Positions 32,792 to 42,501 of a stretch of DNA of 64,000 nucleotides are shown piece after piece. How positions within the stretch are numbered: position 1 is the stretch's first letter; each line of letters starts with the position of its first letter. Source of the DNA: Aspergillus flavus. Lineage: Eukaryota; Ascomycota; Eurotiomycetes; Eurotiales; Aspergillaceae. The stretch is taken from assembly GCF_009017415.1 (NCBI RefSeq), contig NC_092406.1:2790001-2854000 (forward strand), written 5' to 3'. The position numbers and the translations under genes were made by a program. The notes below the pieces were generated by a model. That model was not told the origin of the DNA, did not search any database, and saw only the letters and a list, made by a program, of their open reading frames with translations.

Positions 32792-34156
32792 GCCTGAATG
32801 TTTGCGATGGAAGTAAATCAACTTGGTCTTCCCTAGGAGTTGTAGGTCCTAATACACAGTCCTAAGTACATCTGAGAAGGACTATCAACATATACGTACG
32901 CACGACTGGAAAAAATTGGAAGAAATCAGATTTTGCGAGGGGCAAAGGATCCATATGTGCGGTAGTGCCAATAAGCAAACTGAATCAGGGATGGAACATA
33001 GAAGACCTCTGAGTCTCACATTAGATGGAACCTACCGCAGCATTAAAAGTCAAAGCAGATGCAATGAGACCGAAGAAGTCGATCTATGAGTCAAAGGAAT
33101 GGGATGCTTCGTTTTGTGCTATAGTCCATCGTGCAATTTCAGGAGCGAGCAGAAGCAGAGTAAAAGGACTGGAAGTGAGGGCCTGCAATGGTGAAGAGCC
33201 GTAAGATAAAGAAACGTGAGGGAAAGCATGCTAGACAAAGGAAGCTGACATGGCGCAGCATCTCGCAAGCAGTTGTTACTAGACTTTGCTACTAGTGAAC
33301 AATGAGGGCCGTACCCAATCAGCAAAAGATGAGGACGGCGCCATAATATGAAACGCCGATCCCCATTGGGTGGATGGCACACATAAGGCATGGGTTCATT
33401 CTGCTGATGATTAAAATGCGGGACGTCAATATGTTACAAGAGGGGTTCATGGCACCCAAGATTTGTCGACAAGAGTAGCTGTTTGTGTCTTCGTTGTTGC
33501 ACAGACACTTGTAACAAAGACCGTGATATGGCGTCGTGAAGCCAAAGGGGGGGAGGGGGAAAGACCCCTCAGAAATTCTTGAAAAAAGAATAAAAAGAAA
33601 TTCTTGTAGCGGTCAGCCCCAGAGTCAAACTTCTGCGCATTCCAACCAACGAGCCATTGGTTTGATCGACATCTTTGAGTGGCTGTGGTGAGAGCCATGT
33701 TGCGCAGCGGTTTCTTGGGGGCCAATCCTTGGCTAGAATCTAGTGGCTCATTTTGCCTCTAGTTCTGACATAGTACAGGGTAGTTGACAAGACATCATCA
33801 AGAAGAAGATGCAGAGTGGACCCAGCTGACAACGTCCGGCCTTATACATATATATTTATAGAACTGGCTGTAGTAATTCTCCAGGCCGAAGGAACAATCA
33901 TGACAAAGATCACGAATGACGTCCACGTGACTATTTCGGAGATTGGAGATAACGTAACCAGGCCGCACTAACCCAGACGCGTTAGTGTCATCAACTGGAT
34001 CCAAGATGGTCCAGCGCCTAATGGTCAGTGACGACGGATCGAGGTGACATACCGGACTCGTTCTTATCTTCACCGATCCTGGTCTTATCGGCATTGTCAT
34101 CAATTACTCGCTGAACTGCGCAGGTCTTTTCGTGGTCAACAGAAGCTGCACCGACA
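32792..34156. other. Divergent intergenic region, possible missing 5' exon
   Basis: Contains the promoter of the membrane-protein gene on minus and of the proline-rich gene on plus. A minus-strand hydrophobic segment begins at an ATG near 33226 (MLSLTFLYLTALHHC) and could be a signal-peptide exon, but no convincing donor joins it. Confidence 0.35.
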
Positions 34157-35421
34157 ATGAGTGGGATTAAGGGAGTATTCAAGGAGGGCTGGCACCCCAA
34201 GGGCAAAGAAGGGCAAAAGGAGAGTTGGCGGGGTGACTTTAAAGGCATTAACCAAGTGGTGTGTTATGTTCATTACAACAAAGCGACCAGAGACGAGCTG
34301 ACCATGTGTTATTCTTTTGATAGGCCGGATGGATGGGGAAAGGCAAAGACAAGGATAGCGAGCGTGAGGAACATGTTTCGAGGCCGCTCTCGTCGCTCAA
34401 AGACCCAGCGGCTTTTGGGCCACCACCGAAGCATATTAAATATCACGGCGCTGCTGCTGTCCCGAACCAGACAACACCAGACCGGAGGGGCCTAGGTGGC
34501 CCCTTATCGCAAGAGCAGATTCGCCAACAGGATACTCGCCAACAACAAGAGCAAGCGGAAGCTGAAGCAGCAATCCAGAAACCAGCACCCCCTCCGTTAC
34601 CGTACCGTGCAAACCGGACAGGCGTAGACCCGAGTACCCTCCCCCCTCCCCCCGTCAGACGCACGGGGTCGCCAGCAGATTCTGCAGCTTCCGGAACTAA
34701 GCCCAGCATCCCACCCCGGATTCCTCCACGGACCAATTCCACACCGCAGTCCCATTCACCTACTCCTCCTCCTGCATACTCTCCTCATTCTAGCACAGAA
34801 CAGGCATCTGATGGCTACCTGAATCAAGGGGCTACATCCCGCCTTGCTCAGGCGGGAGTTTCCGTTCCCTCTCTGGGAATCGGAAACCGTGGCGATTCAC
34901 CAAGGTCTGCGTCCCCAGCTACGGGTGGGTCAATCGGTCAAGCTCCGGTCAGTGAGCTGCAAACGCGCTTCTCCCAGATGAGGACCAATTCCGACAGTCC
35001 GTCTCGACCTCCTCCCCCGCCGGCCCGGGGAAGCCTATATGGACGTGAGTCCTCTACTGTGTCTGCGTCAGATGTGCAGCGTGCTACGTCTGCTGTCAAG
35101 GGCTTCCGCGAGCAACACGACGACAAGATTCAAGCGGGAAAGCAGAAGCTCAGTGGTTTCAATGAGAAGTACGGGATCTCCCAGCGGGTAAACAGCTTCT
35201 TTGACGACAGGAAGGGATCCACACCTTCGGACCAAGCGCCACCGCCCGTGCCTCCTCATCCCAATCTGAGCCGTTCCAACTCTAGCGTTGACACTGAGTC
35301 CATCAGCCAAAAGAAGGCGCCACCACCACCTCCCCCAAAGAAGTCAGGGATGCGATCTACACCGGTGAATGCACCGTCCCCTACACCTCCTCCGGTACCA
35401 CTTGGTACGAAACCACGTTGA
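34157..35421 (+). CDS. Proline-rich protein with SH3-ligand motifs, two exons
   Basis: Exon 1 34157-34258 and exon 2 34324-35421 join across a 65-base intron to give 399 residues. The conserved-looking N-terminus (MSGIKGVFKEGWHPKGK, then SWRGDFKGINQV and AGWMGKGKDKD) continues across the splice, which supports the join. The rest is disordered: QxR-rich 75-95, then many polyproline stretches including KPSIPPRIPPR (near 156-166), PPPPARG and PPPPPPKKSG, all good SH3 ligands. A short helical segment ATSAVKGFREQHDDKIQAGKQ lies near 295. This is the style of cortical actin-patch/endocytosis adaptors, but I cannot name an ortholog with certainty. Confidence 0.72.
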
Positions 35422-36719
35422 GCGGAACTCTCAAACCATAAACATATCCCTCGGCCCTGCTTTGTGTTTTCTTACGTACTCTGTAAGGGTAACTCGAAAT
35501 CTTGAGTTGTTGTAGCGATTGTATCATTACTCATCTGGCGTTGTCTTGCTTAGGTAGCATATCGTTATCATTACCATTCTAAACAGTGTAGAAATCTGTA
35601 CAGTGAGATAACTGTTATTCAGTGTGTGGATGTATCAAGCAGATATAGATTCGAAACGGGTAACGATATCATGTCAGGGCACCTAAACGGTGGGCGATTA
35701 ATGCGATTCCTACCGATACGTTATAATGTGAATTCAACAATTTCTGTTAATGCTTCTGGGGTGCCTAAGGCTGTGATCGCCACGAGTCATGCACGTGCTG
35801 AGTCAGCGGATAGCTTGATGGCGTTGGAGAACCATGGGAAAAGAGAGCAGCAGTTCATCATCCTCGCATCATCTCGCGTGGACCTCTACTCCGGACATAG
35901 TATAACAATTGCGCCAATGGCAGTAGACATCGTGCAAACGAGCCAGAGTTCAAAATCGGACCGAGGGATATGCCGACGTCATTACGACAGAACTGATAAT
36001 CGTCCATTCCCTCAGACCATCAATGCGGAAATCCATCGCGTGTGGCCAATGAGACCTGCGTCCTGGATGATATAGGGTGCTGATCCCTTGATAACAAGGC
36101 CAATAATTGAAAGACTCAAAGATCGCTCGAACCAATGGCCGTTGCATGAGACACTCCTTGTTCACAAGCATCTTTGAACAAGGATCAAAAGGCCTTTGGA
36201 TGGTTTTTTCGCCTACGTAACTGTTGGGGCCGAGGTTCGCTGCGCGTTCGTCAGGGCCAAGTTCCCAACAAAATGCATCGCGGCTCCACTTACGGAGATA
36301 ATCTTCACTCCCATTGATCCGGACCGTTTGGTGACCCCAGAACTCAAACATGAATGCCTGGTCTGTTTGGCTGAGACTGGTCGATCATTTATCTTCCATT
36401 CTTCCTTTTTTTTTCGTCAAATGCCTCATTGCCGACTAAGTTGATCTTCCTGTTGCTGCTGGGGTTCTGCATTCACTCCGAGCTCCAATTTCTGGCTACA
36501 GAGGGTAATTATCGTCATATATAATACCTCTCTTTTTTGGTTGACCTTCTCCGTGATTCTGTATTCTATAGTTCTCTTTTTCTTCCAAAAATTTTCCCTC
36601 TTTCCTTAAACCGAAGGGAATCGCGATTCTCACTCCCGAGGAAGTGAGCTTGGATACAAGGCCAATCTCCTTACCTCAACTTGCAACTTTACGCTCCCCA
36701 GTGTGGAATATCTAGCACC
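35422..36719. other. Intergenic region upstream of the elongase gene
   Basis: Open frames on both strands at 35626-36351 show no protein-like features. Bases 36530-36670 are pyrimidine-rich (CT tracts), as in leaders of well-expressed fungal genes, and end at the elongase ATG. Confidence 0.45.
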
Positions 36720-38391
36720 ATGTTCGATCTGAACCTCGAGACCGCGTCAGGCCCAGCGGTCGTGCGCATCGGCCTCCCGCCCTCCTCTTTATTAAAATTT
36801 CCCCCAGACGAACTCCCTACCACTCTCCCAGCTCCTCAGGTCTCTGAACCCACATGGAACCAACCTTTCAATATCCCTCCTCAGTTGTATAACCAACTGC
36901 TAGATGTGCGCGTCCCTATCACCATTGCCAGTGTCTACGCCGTCACCGTTTGTCTGCTCAATCGCGTGAACAAGAGCCGCGGATACAAACCCTGGGGATT
37001 CAGTCAGACAAAACTCTTCAAGGCTTTCGTCATTCTTCACAATGTCTTCCTCGCCGTGTACTCCGCATGGACTTTCGCCGGCATGTTCCAGGCGTTCCGG
37101 AACTCGTGGCCAGACCGGGATGATCCCAATGGACTCGTGGGTGTCGTGGATGCGCTCTGCAAGATCAATGGTCCCCGGGGCTACGGAAATGCCGCCACGT
37201 ACAACCCTTTGACCAACCAGTGGTCCATTCATAATCCCGAATACAAGTTAGCCGACGGCGGAGTGCCTGACCCTACCGATGTCGGTCGGATGTGGAATCA
37301 AGGATTGGCCTACCTGGGCTGGATCTTCTACTTGTCCAAGTTCTACGAAGTGTTGGATACTGCGATTATCTTGGCCAAGGGCAAGAAGAGCTCGACCCTG
37401 CAAACTTACCACCACGCCGGCGCCATGATGTGCATGTGGGCCGGTATCCGTTACGTCGCCCCTCCCATCTGGATCTTCACCCTGGTCAATTCGGCAATCC
37501 ATGCGATGATGGTACGTATGATTGGTTGAATGCGTAATCCTGCAGCGAACTAACCACAAAACTTAGTACACTTATTATACCCTGACTGCTCTCCGCATTC
37601 GTGTCCCCGCCGTGATTAAGCGCTCTCTGACCTCCATGCAAATCACCCAGTTCCTGGTCGGAACCACCTGGGCTGCCTCCTACCTCTTTGTCCACTACAC
37701 CCTTCCTCCCCAGTCTAAGGCTGCCGCCGCCGCATCTGCAGTCCGCTCCACCATGGCGACCGCAGCTGCTTCCGGTGTCGCCCCTTGGCTTAAGAAGCTC
37801 GGATTCCGGGCAGCTGGCGCAGAAGGCATTGCTGAGAATGTGGGCTATGCGCCGGAGATCCCTGGTAATCTGTCGCAGCCTCGTGTGGGTCCCATGGTTA
37901 CTTGCATGGACACCAGCGGCCAAGGTTTTGCGATTTGGCTCAACGTAACTTATCTTCTGCCCCTGACTTACCTTTTCGTCCGCTTCTTCATCCGTTCCTA
38001 TCTGTCTCGCAAGGATCCCAGTCCTCAGCAGCCCACCCACATGCATGCCGCTGAGAAGGCCGGCCTCGATGCATTGCACCGCGTGAGCCGTGAGATTCAG
38101 AAGTCCGTCGAGATGAGTGGCGAAACGAGCGAAGCCACTGAGGATGAAGCTATCAACAAGGCCCAGGCACTCCGGAAGAAGTCCCAACAGTCCGCCGCCG
38201 ATAATTCTCCGATCCGGACTCGCGCTTCTTCGAAGCAGAAGGCACGCCTGGCCAACCAAGAACCTGGACAGGGCTTCTCCCCGGTGAAGAATGGTGCTAA
38301 GAAGCTCACCAAAGAAGAAGTTGAGGCCCCCACAGACGTTTCCGGTGTCAAGGACAAGAACCCATACGATGTTTTGGAAAGAAATGCTTAG
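36720..38391 (+). CDS. ELO-family fatty acid elongase, two exons
   Basis: Condensing enzyme of ER fatty acid elongation. Exon 1 36720-37511 and exon 2 37567-38391 join across a 55-base intron (GTACGT...CTTAG), giving 538 residues. Visible ELO features: YLSKFYEVLDTAIIL at about 210-224 (the KxxExxDT box), the histidine box LQTYHHAGAM near 233-242, and several membrane helices before and after. The canonical HxxHH box is QxxHH here, a variant I recall from some microbial PUFA elongases. A long polar C-terminal tail, about 150 residues past the last helix, is lysine- and serine-rich. The first ATG of the frame is used; the frame opens 13 codons earlier only from TTG. Confidence 0.92.
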
Positions 38392-39229
38392 ACCTCATCT
38401 TGTTGATCATGAAAAGACATCAGCCCATATTTATTTACACTGCCCGAGAATCACCTATAAGATTAAAAGTTCCGAGGGGCAACCAATCTGAAACAGTCAA
38501 AATTCATTCCTTATTCCATGTTCCGAAAACGCTATCCACGACGAGAAGAACACATTAGATATGAACTTGACGAGCCTCGGGAGCCCCTTACTGGACTGGT
38601 CACCCCATGAGATTGTGTATCACCGTCAGCGATCCATATCTTGATTAGAGCAACGGGGGTTACCATTTCAACTTACACCACGAAGAGAAGACAAGTCCTA
38701 TAATGCGTTAATAGTTATTCGGCTAGCTCTTTTTCCTCGTTTCTTTTTCTTTTTCTTTCTTGAATGTACTTTGTCTTGATAGACTTCTGTTTATTTATGT
38801 GAATACGTTAATACCAACAGCTGGATCTGGATTTTGAAAAGCACTGGAAGTAATCTTTTTGGTTAGGAGCACAAGATATCAAAAAAGCATTGTTCATTGT
38901 TTGACATATTCCTTTAATCCCGCATATGTTTGTTATCTGTAGACACTTCTCTTCCATCGCTTCATGCTCCCGAGTCGCAGCGAAGCAGTTCATGCTCACA
39001 TAGTGGAGCTAAGTCCTCGGGAGACCCAAATACACTCTAGGGGTCGATTTATGCCTGCGAAGCAATGAACATGCTCTCAAACATCTAACCCATAACGATT
39101 CCTCGACCTGTCAAGTCTAAAGAATGATCATTAGGGAGGAGGCCCATTTCTATCGAGCAGATTCCCTGTAGATGAATCATCGTTCACAATTGAAGTGAGT
39201 GGAAACTATCGACAACCAAGTCTCTGAAG
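38392..39229. other. Convergent intergenic region
   Basis: 3' flanks of the elongase and ATP-grasp genes; CT-rich run at 38735-38765. No gene seen. This marks the left border of the putative biosynthetic group. Confidence 0.45.
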
Positions 39230-40192
39230 CTATTTCAACAAAAGGGAAAGCATATCTTCCAGACCCCCCATTTCAAGGTAAAGTTCTGGCTCGATAGCTT
39301 CGATCTCCATCAGAACGAATGCACGATCTTCGGCCACTAAGCCATCGATGCGTACATATCCCATCACCCCTGTTGAACCGTTCCCGAACCGATCCTTGAG
39401 GGTATCAAAAATAGAATTCACCGTCGACAATGTTGTCTCCCCAATTTGCTCGATAGGTATGCAATTATTCTCGCCACCAAATTGGGGCTGGCAGCGAAAC
39501 TCGCCGTTTTTGGGCGTTTTCAGCGCAACGTGAGACAGCTGTTCCCCAACGAACACGAAAGAATATTCGCCCGTGGCAATGGCTGACTCAAATTTCTGTA
39601 CAACCAAGGAACTCCCCAGGCGGCCCTTCACACAAAGCTCTAGATACGCAGCATCATCAGCTGATAGTGCTGATATATCTGGGATGAGTCGAGTGCTGTT
39701 GGAGGACGCAGAGACAGATGGTTTGAGTACGATAGGCCCCGATGATTGAAATTCTTGTAGGCGTTGATGTAGTGCCGACGTGCAGGTAAATTGCTCTGCA
39801 TCGAAGATTTCAGTCGTGGGTATGTTGAACCCTGCGTGGTGCATATCAAGGAGATACTTCTTGTCCATGTTCCATTGGACCAGGTCGATATGATTCAGTA
39901 CACGGGGACGGTTTGCGCCGTGTCCAACTGTTTCGATTGCCTTTTTGGCCGTAATCAGGAATTCTCCAAACTCAAGTGGATGTTGGATATAGTCTTCGGC
40001 CCAGAGAAAAGTGACTATGTCACTGTCCAGGATGGAGGAGATGATGTCCTCGTCCGTCCACCGTTTGATGGTTACCGAGGCACCCCTTTTCGAAAGAAGT
40101 GACGGTAACATCTCATTCGACCAATCATGGTCAGAAACATATTTCTCGACGATGTGTGGTGGAACAGTAGTTAAGAACAGTATCCGCTTCAT
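39230..40192 (-). CDS. ATP-grasp ligase, DcsG/RimK-like
   Basis: 320 residues from the first ATG (40190-40192). ATP-grasp enzymes join a carboxylate to an amine or thiol through an acyl phosphate. The fold is supported by the N-terminal Rossmann-like part (MKRILFLTT, then DSDIVTFLWAEDYI), a central lysine strand GPIVLKPSVSASS near 150-162 (ATP-binding Lys), the EYSFVFVGEQLSHVALKTP strand pair near 212-230, and the metal-binding end YVRIDGL followed by FVLMEIEAIEPELYLEMGG near 285-310. This pattern is like DcsG, the last enzyme of D-cycloserine synthesis, and its fungal relatives. No signal peptide. It lies head-to-tail behind the PLP enzyme gene, with an unusual repeated motif in the 296-base gap. 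Confidence 0.85.
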   Translation of the reverse strand: MKRILFLTTVPPHIVEKYVSDHDWSNEMLPSLLSKRGASVTIKRWTDEDIISSILDSDIVTFLWAEDYIQHPLEFGEFLITAKKAIETVGHGANRPRVLNHIDLVQWNMDKKYLLDMHHAGFNIPTTEIFDAEQFTCTSALHQRLQEFQSSGPIVLKPSVSASSNSTRLIPDISALSADDAAYLELCVKGRLGSSLVVQKFESAIATGEYSFVFVGEQLSHVALKTPKNGEFRCQPQFGGENNCIPIEQIGETTLSTVNSIFDTLKDRFGNGSTGVMGYVRIDGLVAEDRAFVLMEIEAIEPELYLEMGGLEDMLSLLLK

Positions 40193-40219
40193 TGTCGAAT
40201 TCTTGGGGTGTTGGTCCAA

Positions 40220-40290
40220 GGGGGTCAGGTGTCCCCTCTTATATAACCCAAACGGTAGACCTGACCCCCGCGCACTAAATCCTGACCCCC
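40220..40290. promoter_or_regulatory. Three copies of GGGGGTCAGG around a TATA box in the ATP-grasp promoter
   Basis: GGGGGTCAGG occurs at 40220-40229 on plus and, as CCTGACCCCC, at 40260-40269 and 40281-40290. The last two are direct repeats with a 21-base period, two helical turns; the first is inverted. A TATATAA box on minus (40239-40245) lies between copy 1 and copy 2. Three perfect 10-base copies in 71 bases are very unlikely by chance, so this is probably a binding site for a cluster regulator. Confidence 0.7.
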
Positions 40291-40488
40291 TAACTTGTTT
40301 TTACTATGGGTCCATCACTTAGCTTGGTCATTGCTATTATTCTTCTCATTCTGGTTATTGATCGAGCGAAATATATTATATTCTTTGAAAGAATCTATGC
40401 AAGTGTAGGTGATATGCTTTTCCTATCGACCAACCAAACTGTTCATCAAGTATTAGCTCGGCGTGAAGCCACTCTAGGAAGTTACGTT

Positions 40489-41999
40489 CTAGAGACAATT
40501 ATGGGCGTGGAAGCCTTTTGCACAGTCTTGGGTGCCACAGTGTCCCAAAAAGCAAGTTCGGCACCAATCCTCTACAATTGCGTCAATCCCACAGACCCAA
40601 CACCAGAGCGGCTTTGTCCCCTGCTTTTGTGCCTCTTTCGCCAGTGTCTGCCGAAGGGGCTTAGCATCAACACCGACTATATACCGCTCAATAGCTTGAG
40701 AATCAACAGCAGCAGCGCTGTTCAGCTTTGGAATCCACCGCGCCCAAGCACTTCGCCTTCGAAAGGCTGCCATTACGTTGAATTTCTTGGATATCTCACG
40801 GTCGACGGCGATGAAAGCACCTAAACCGCGAACAATCTCTTTTCCATGACCATCATCCCCAGCATAGCGAAGAATGAACTCTCGAAACGCTCTTCCAATC
40901 TGTTCACTTCTTGCTGGCCAATCCTCCGCCTTAGCCAAATTCAGAATCCCCAAGGCCTCGATTAACACTGGGATGGCAATAGGCCTCGTGACCATAGAAC
41001 GCCAGAATCTAATTGACTGGCGAATCAGTTCCTGTTTATGGAAAGCGAGATGTCGCATCATCAACCCATTGAAGTTGATTGCAACGCCGCTGATGCCCGT
41101 CCCTTTACCAAAGGCGATCATGTCGGGCTGAAGGCTCCCGTCTTCAAAATATTCTGGTCTTTGGGAGACCAGTGGCGCTCCGCACCTGATCGCGGTCATG
41201 GCTTCGTCCACGAGGAGGCATATGCGTGCTTGGTTACAGCAGGATCGTAGGAGACGAAAGGATTCGGGAGGGAAGACTGATCCGTCTGAGGCATTCACCA
41301 GATCGCTTACAACCGCGACACAGCCTTCTTTTTTAGCCTCGATGAGTTTATTCAACAGTGTGGCCTCTGACGAGAAGTCACTTCGACCTATATGAATTGA
41401 TTCAGGGCCCGATCCAATGATCTGATACTCCCACTCGTCCGATGAATGCGCCTAGCTTGCTTAATATCTCTTGTGTTGGATTATTGGGGGACATTGAAAA
41501 GACTTACCAATGGCCCATAGGCGCAGCCATAAATTCCATCGACAATGGCTAATTTCGGCGACTTGATATGGATATCGGTCCAGCCTAGAAGGCCCCGAAC
41601 AAATTGATGAACCTTTTCGGGCTCAGGGTCATCCTTAAGCAAGGGCGACAGTGCTGGATCCTCCACCACTAATGGACAGGTCGACGCGGTATTAAGAATG
41701 AGACTGGCTATAGTCGTTGGTATGAGCACATCACTGACATGCGCATGGAATGTAATGGGCCAGTATCCCTTGAAAAAGGACTGAAAACGGTCGGTATACT
41801 CGTTCAGAAGAACGTGGTACTGTTGTTCAACTCTGGCAGGGTTCACGGTGTAATCTTCCCATACTTGGCGAGCACGATCGTCGTTTATGAATCCGCTGTT
41901 TGAATATATAGTGCCCCAAGCGTTGTGGAAATCGTGATCTAGAGGGGCTTCCGCCGAGCGATGCCCATTCGAGGTCGATTTCACGGTAACAGTCATCAT
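40489..41999 (-). CDS. Class-III-aminotransferase-like PLP enzyme with MYND-like C-terminal zinc motif, two exons
   Basis: Exon 1 41508-41999 and exon 2 40489-41451 join across a 56-base intron (GTAAGT...GCTAG), giving 484 residues. The join makes YGPLAHSSDEWEYQIIGSGP, a normal fold-type I segment. The PLP aspartate is in LLVDEAMTAIRCGAP (about 224-238), and the Schiff-base lysine is probably that of FGKGTGISG (about 258-266). The last 35 residues carry C-x2-C-x9-C-x2-C-x4-C-x4-C-x4-H-x3-C, close to the spacing of a MYND zinc finger. An ATG-ATG pair starts the protein; a TTG frame extends further. It diverges from the adenylation-enzyme gene across a 500-base promoter, suggesting co-expression. 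The reaction is unknown. Confidence 0.8.
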
Positions 42000-42501
42000 T
42001 GCAAATAGATGGCAGAAGTTACGTCCATCCAACGAACAGAGAGAGAGAAACTGAGAAAGAAAGTCTGGAGGAAAACATGCCCACCGCCCTCGCTTTTTCG
42101 TTCCTCAATTCATACCGAAAGTGGAGCCCAGGAACAAGATACGTATAGGTTTTGCTTGACTCCTCGCAAGTTTAGCTACGCCACAACAAGGAAGCAATTC
42201 TGAACGTATTCCATGATTCGCTGGGTCTTTCCCACTTCCCCATTGTGGTCCCTTTATGGAGTACTATTTGGAGGCTACATCTTTTGTTCCAAGTATATAA
42301 GGTTTTCCCTAGTCCATAACTAGGAATGACCTCATTTTCTGCTAATTCGAACAGTCTCCACCGAGATCTGCAGGCCAGTCCGATACGGAGTATTTCCCAA
42401 GGTTGTCGTTCGTCATTGCGGTCAAGAACTAGTGTACAAACAGTCCTCGTTCCCCGCAAAGAAATTCATCACTTCGATTAACATTGTGAACTTGGTGAAA
42501 G
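42000..42501. promoter_or_regulatory. Bidirectional promoter between PLP enzyme and adenylation enzyme genes
   Basis: The 502 bases separate two divergent starts. A TATATAAG (about 42294-42301) could serve the plus-strand gene, and one TACGGAGTA lies at 42384-42392. The GGGGGTCAGG motif of the ATP-grasp promoter is absent. Confidence 0.5.

Noticed and set aside
37486..38259. 257-codon minus-strand frame
   Set aside because: Antisense to the second elongase exon, with no motif of its own; explained by codon bias of the real gene.
40306..40824. 172-codon plus-strand frame over the ATP-grasp promoter and PLP enzyme end
   Set aside because: Antisense to the cysteine-rich tail of the PLP enzyme; no protein features.
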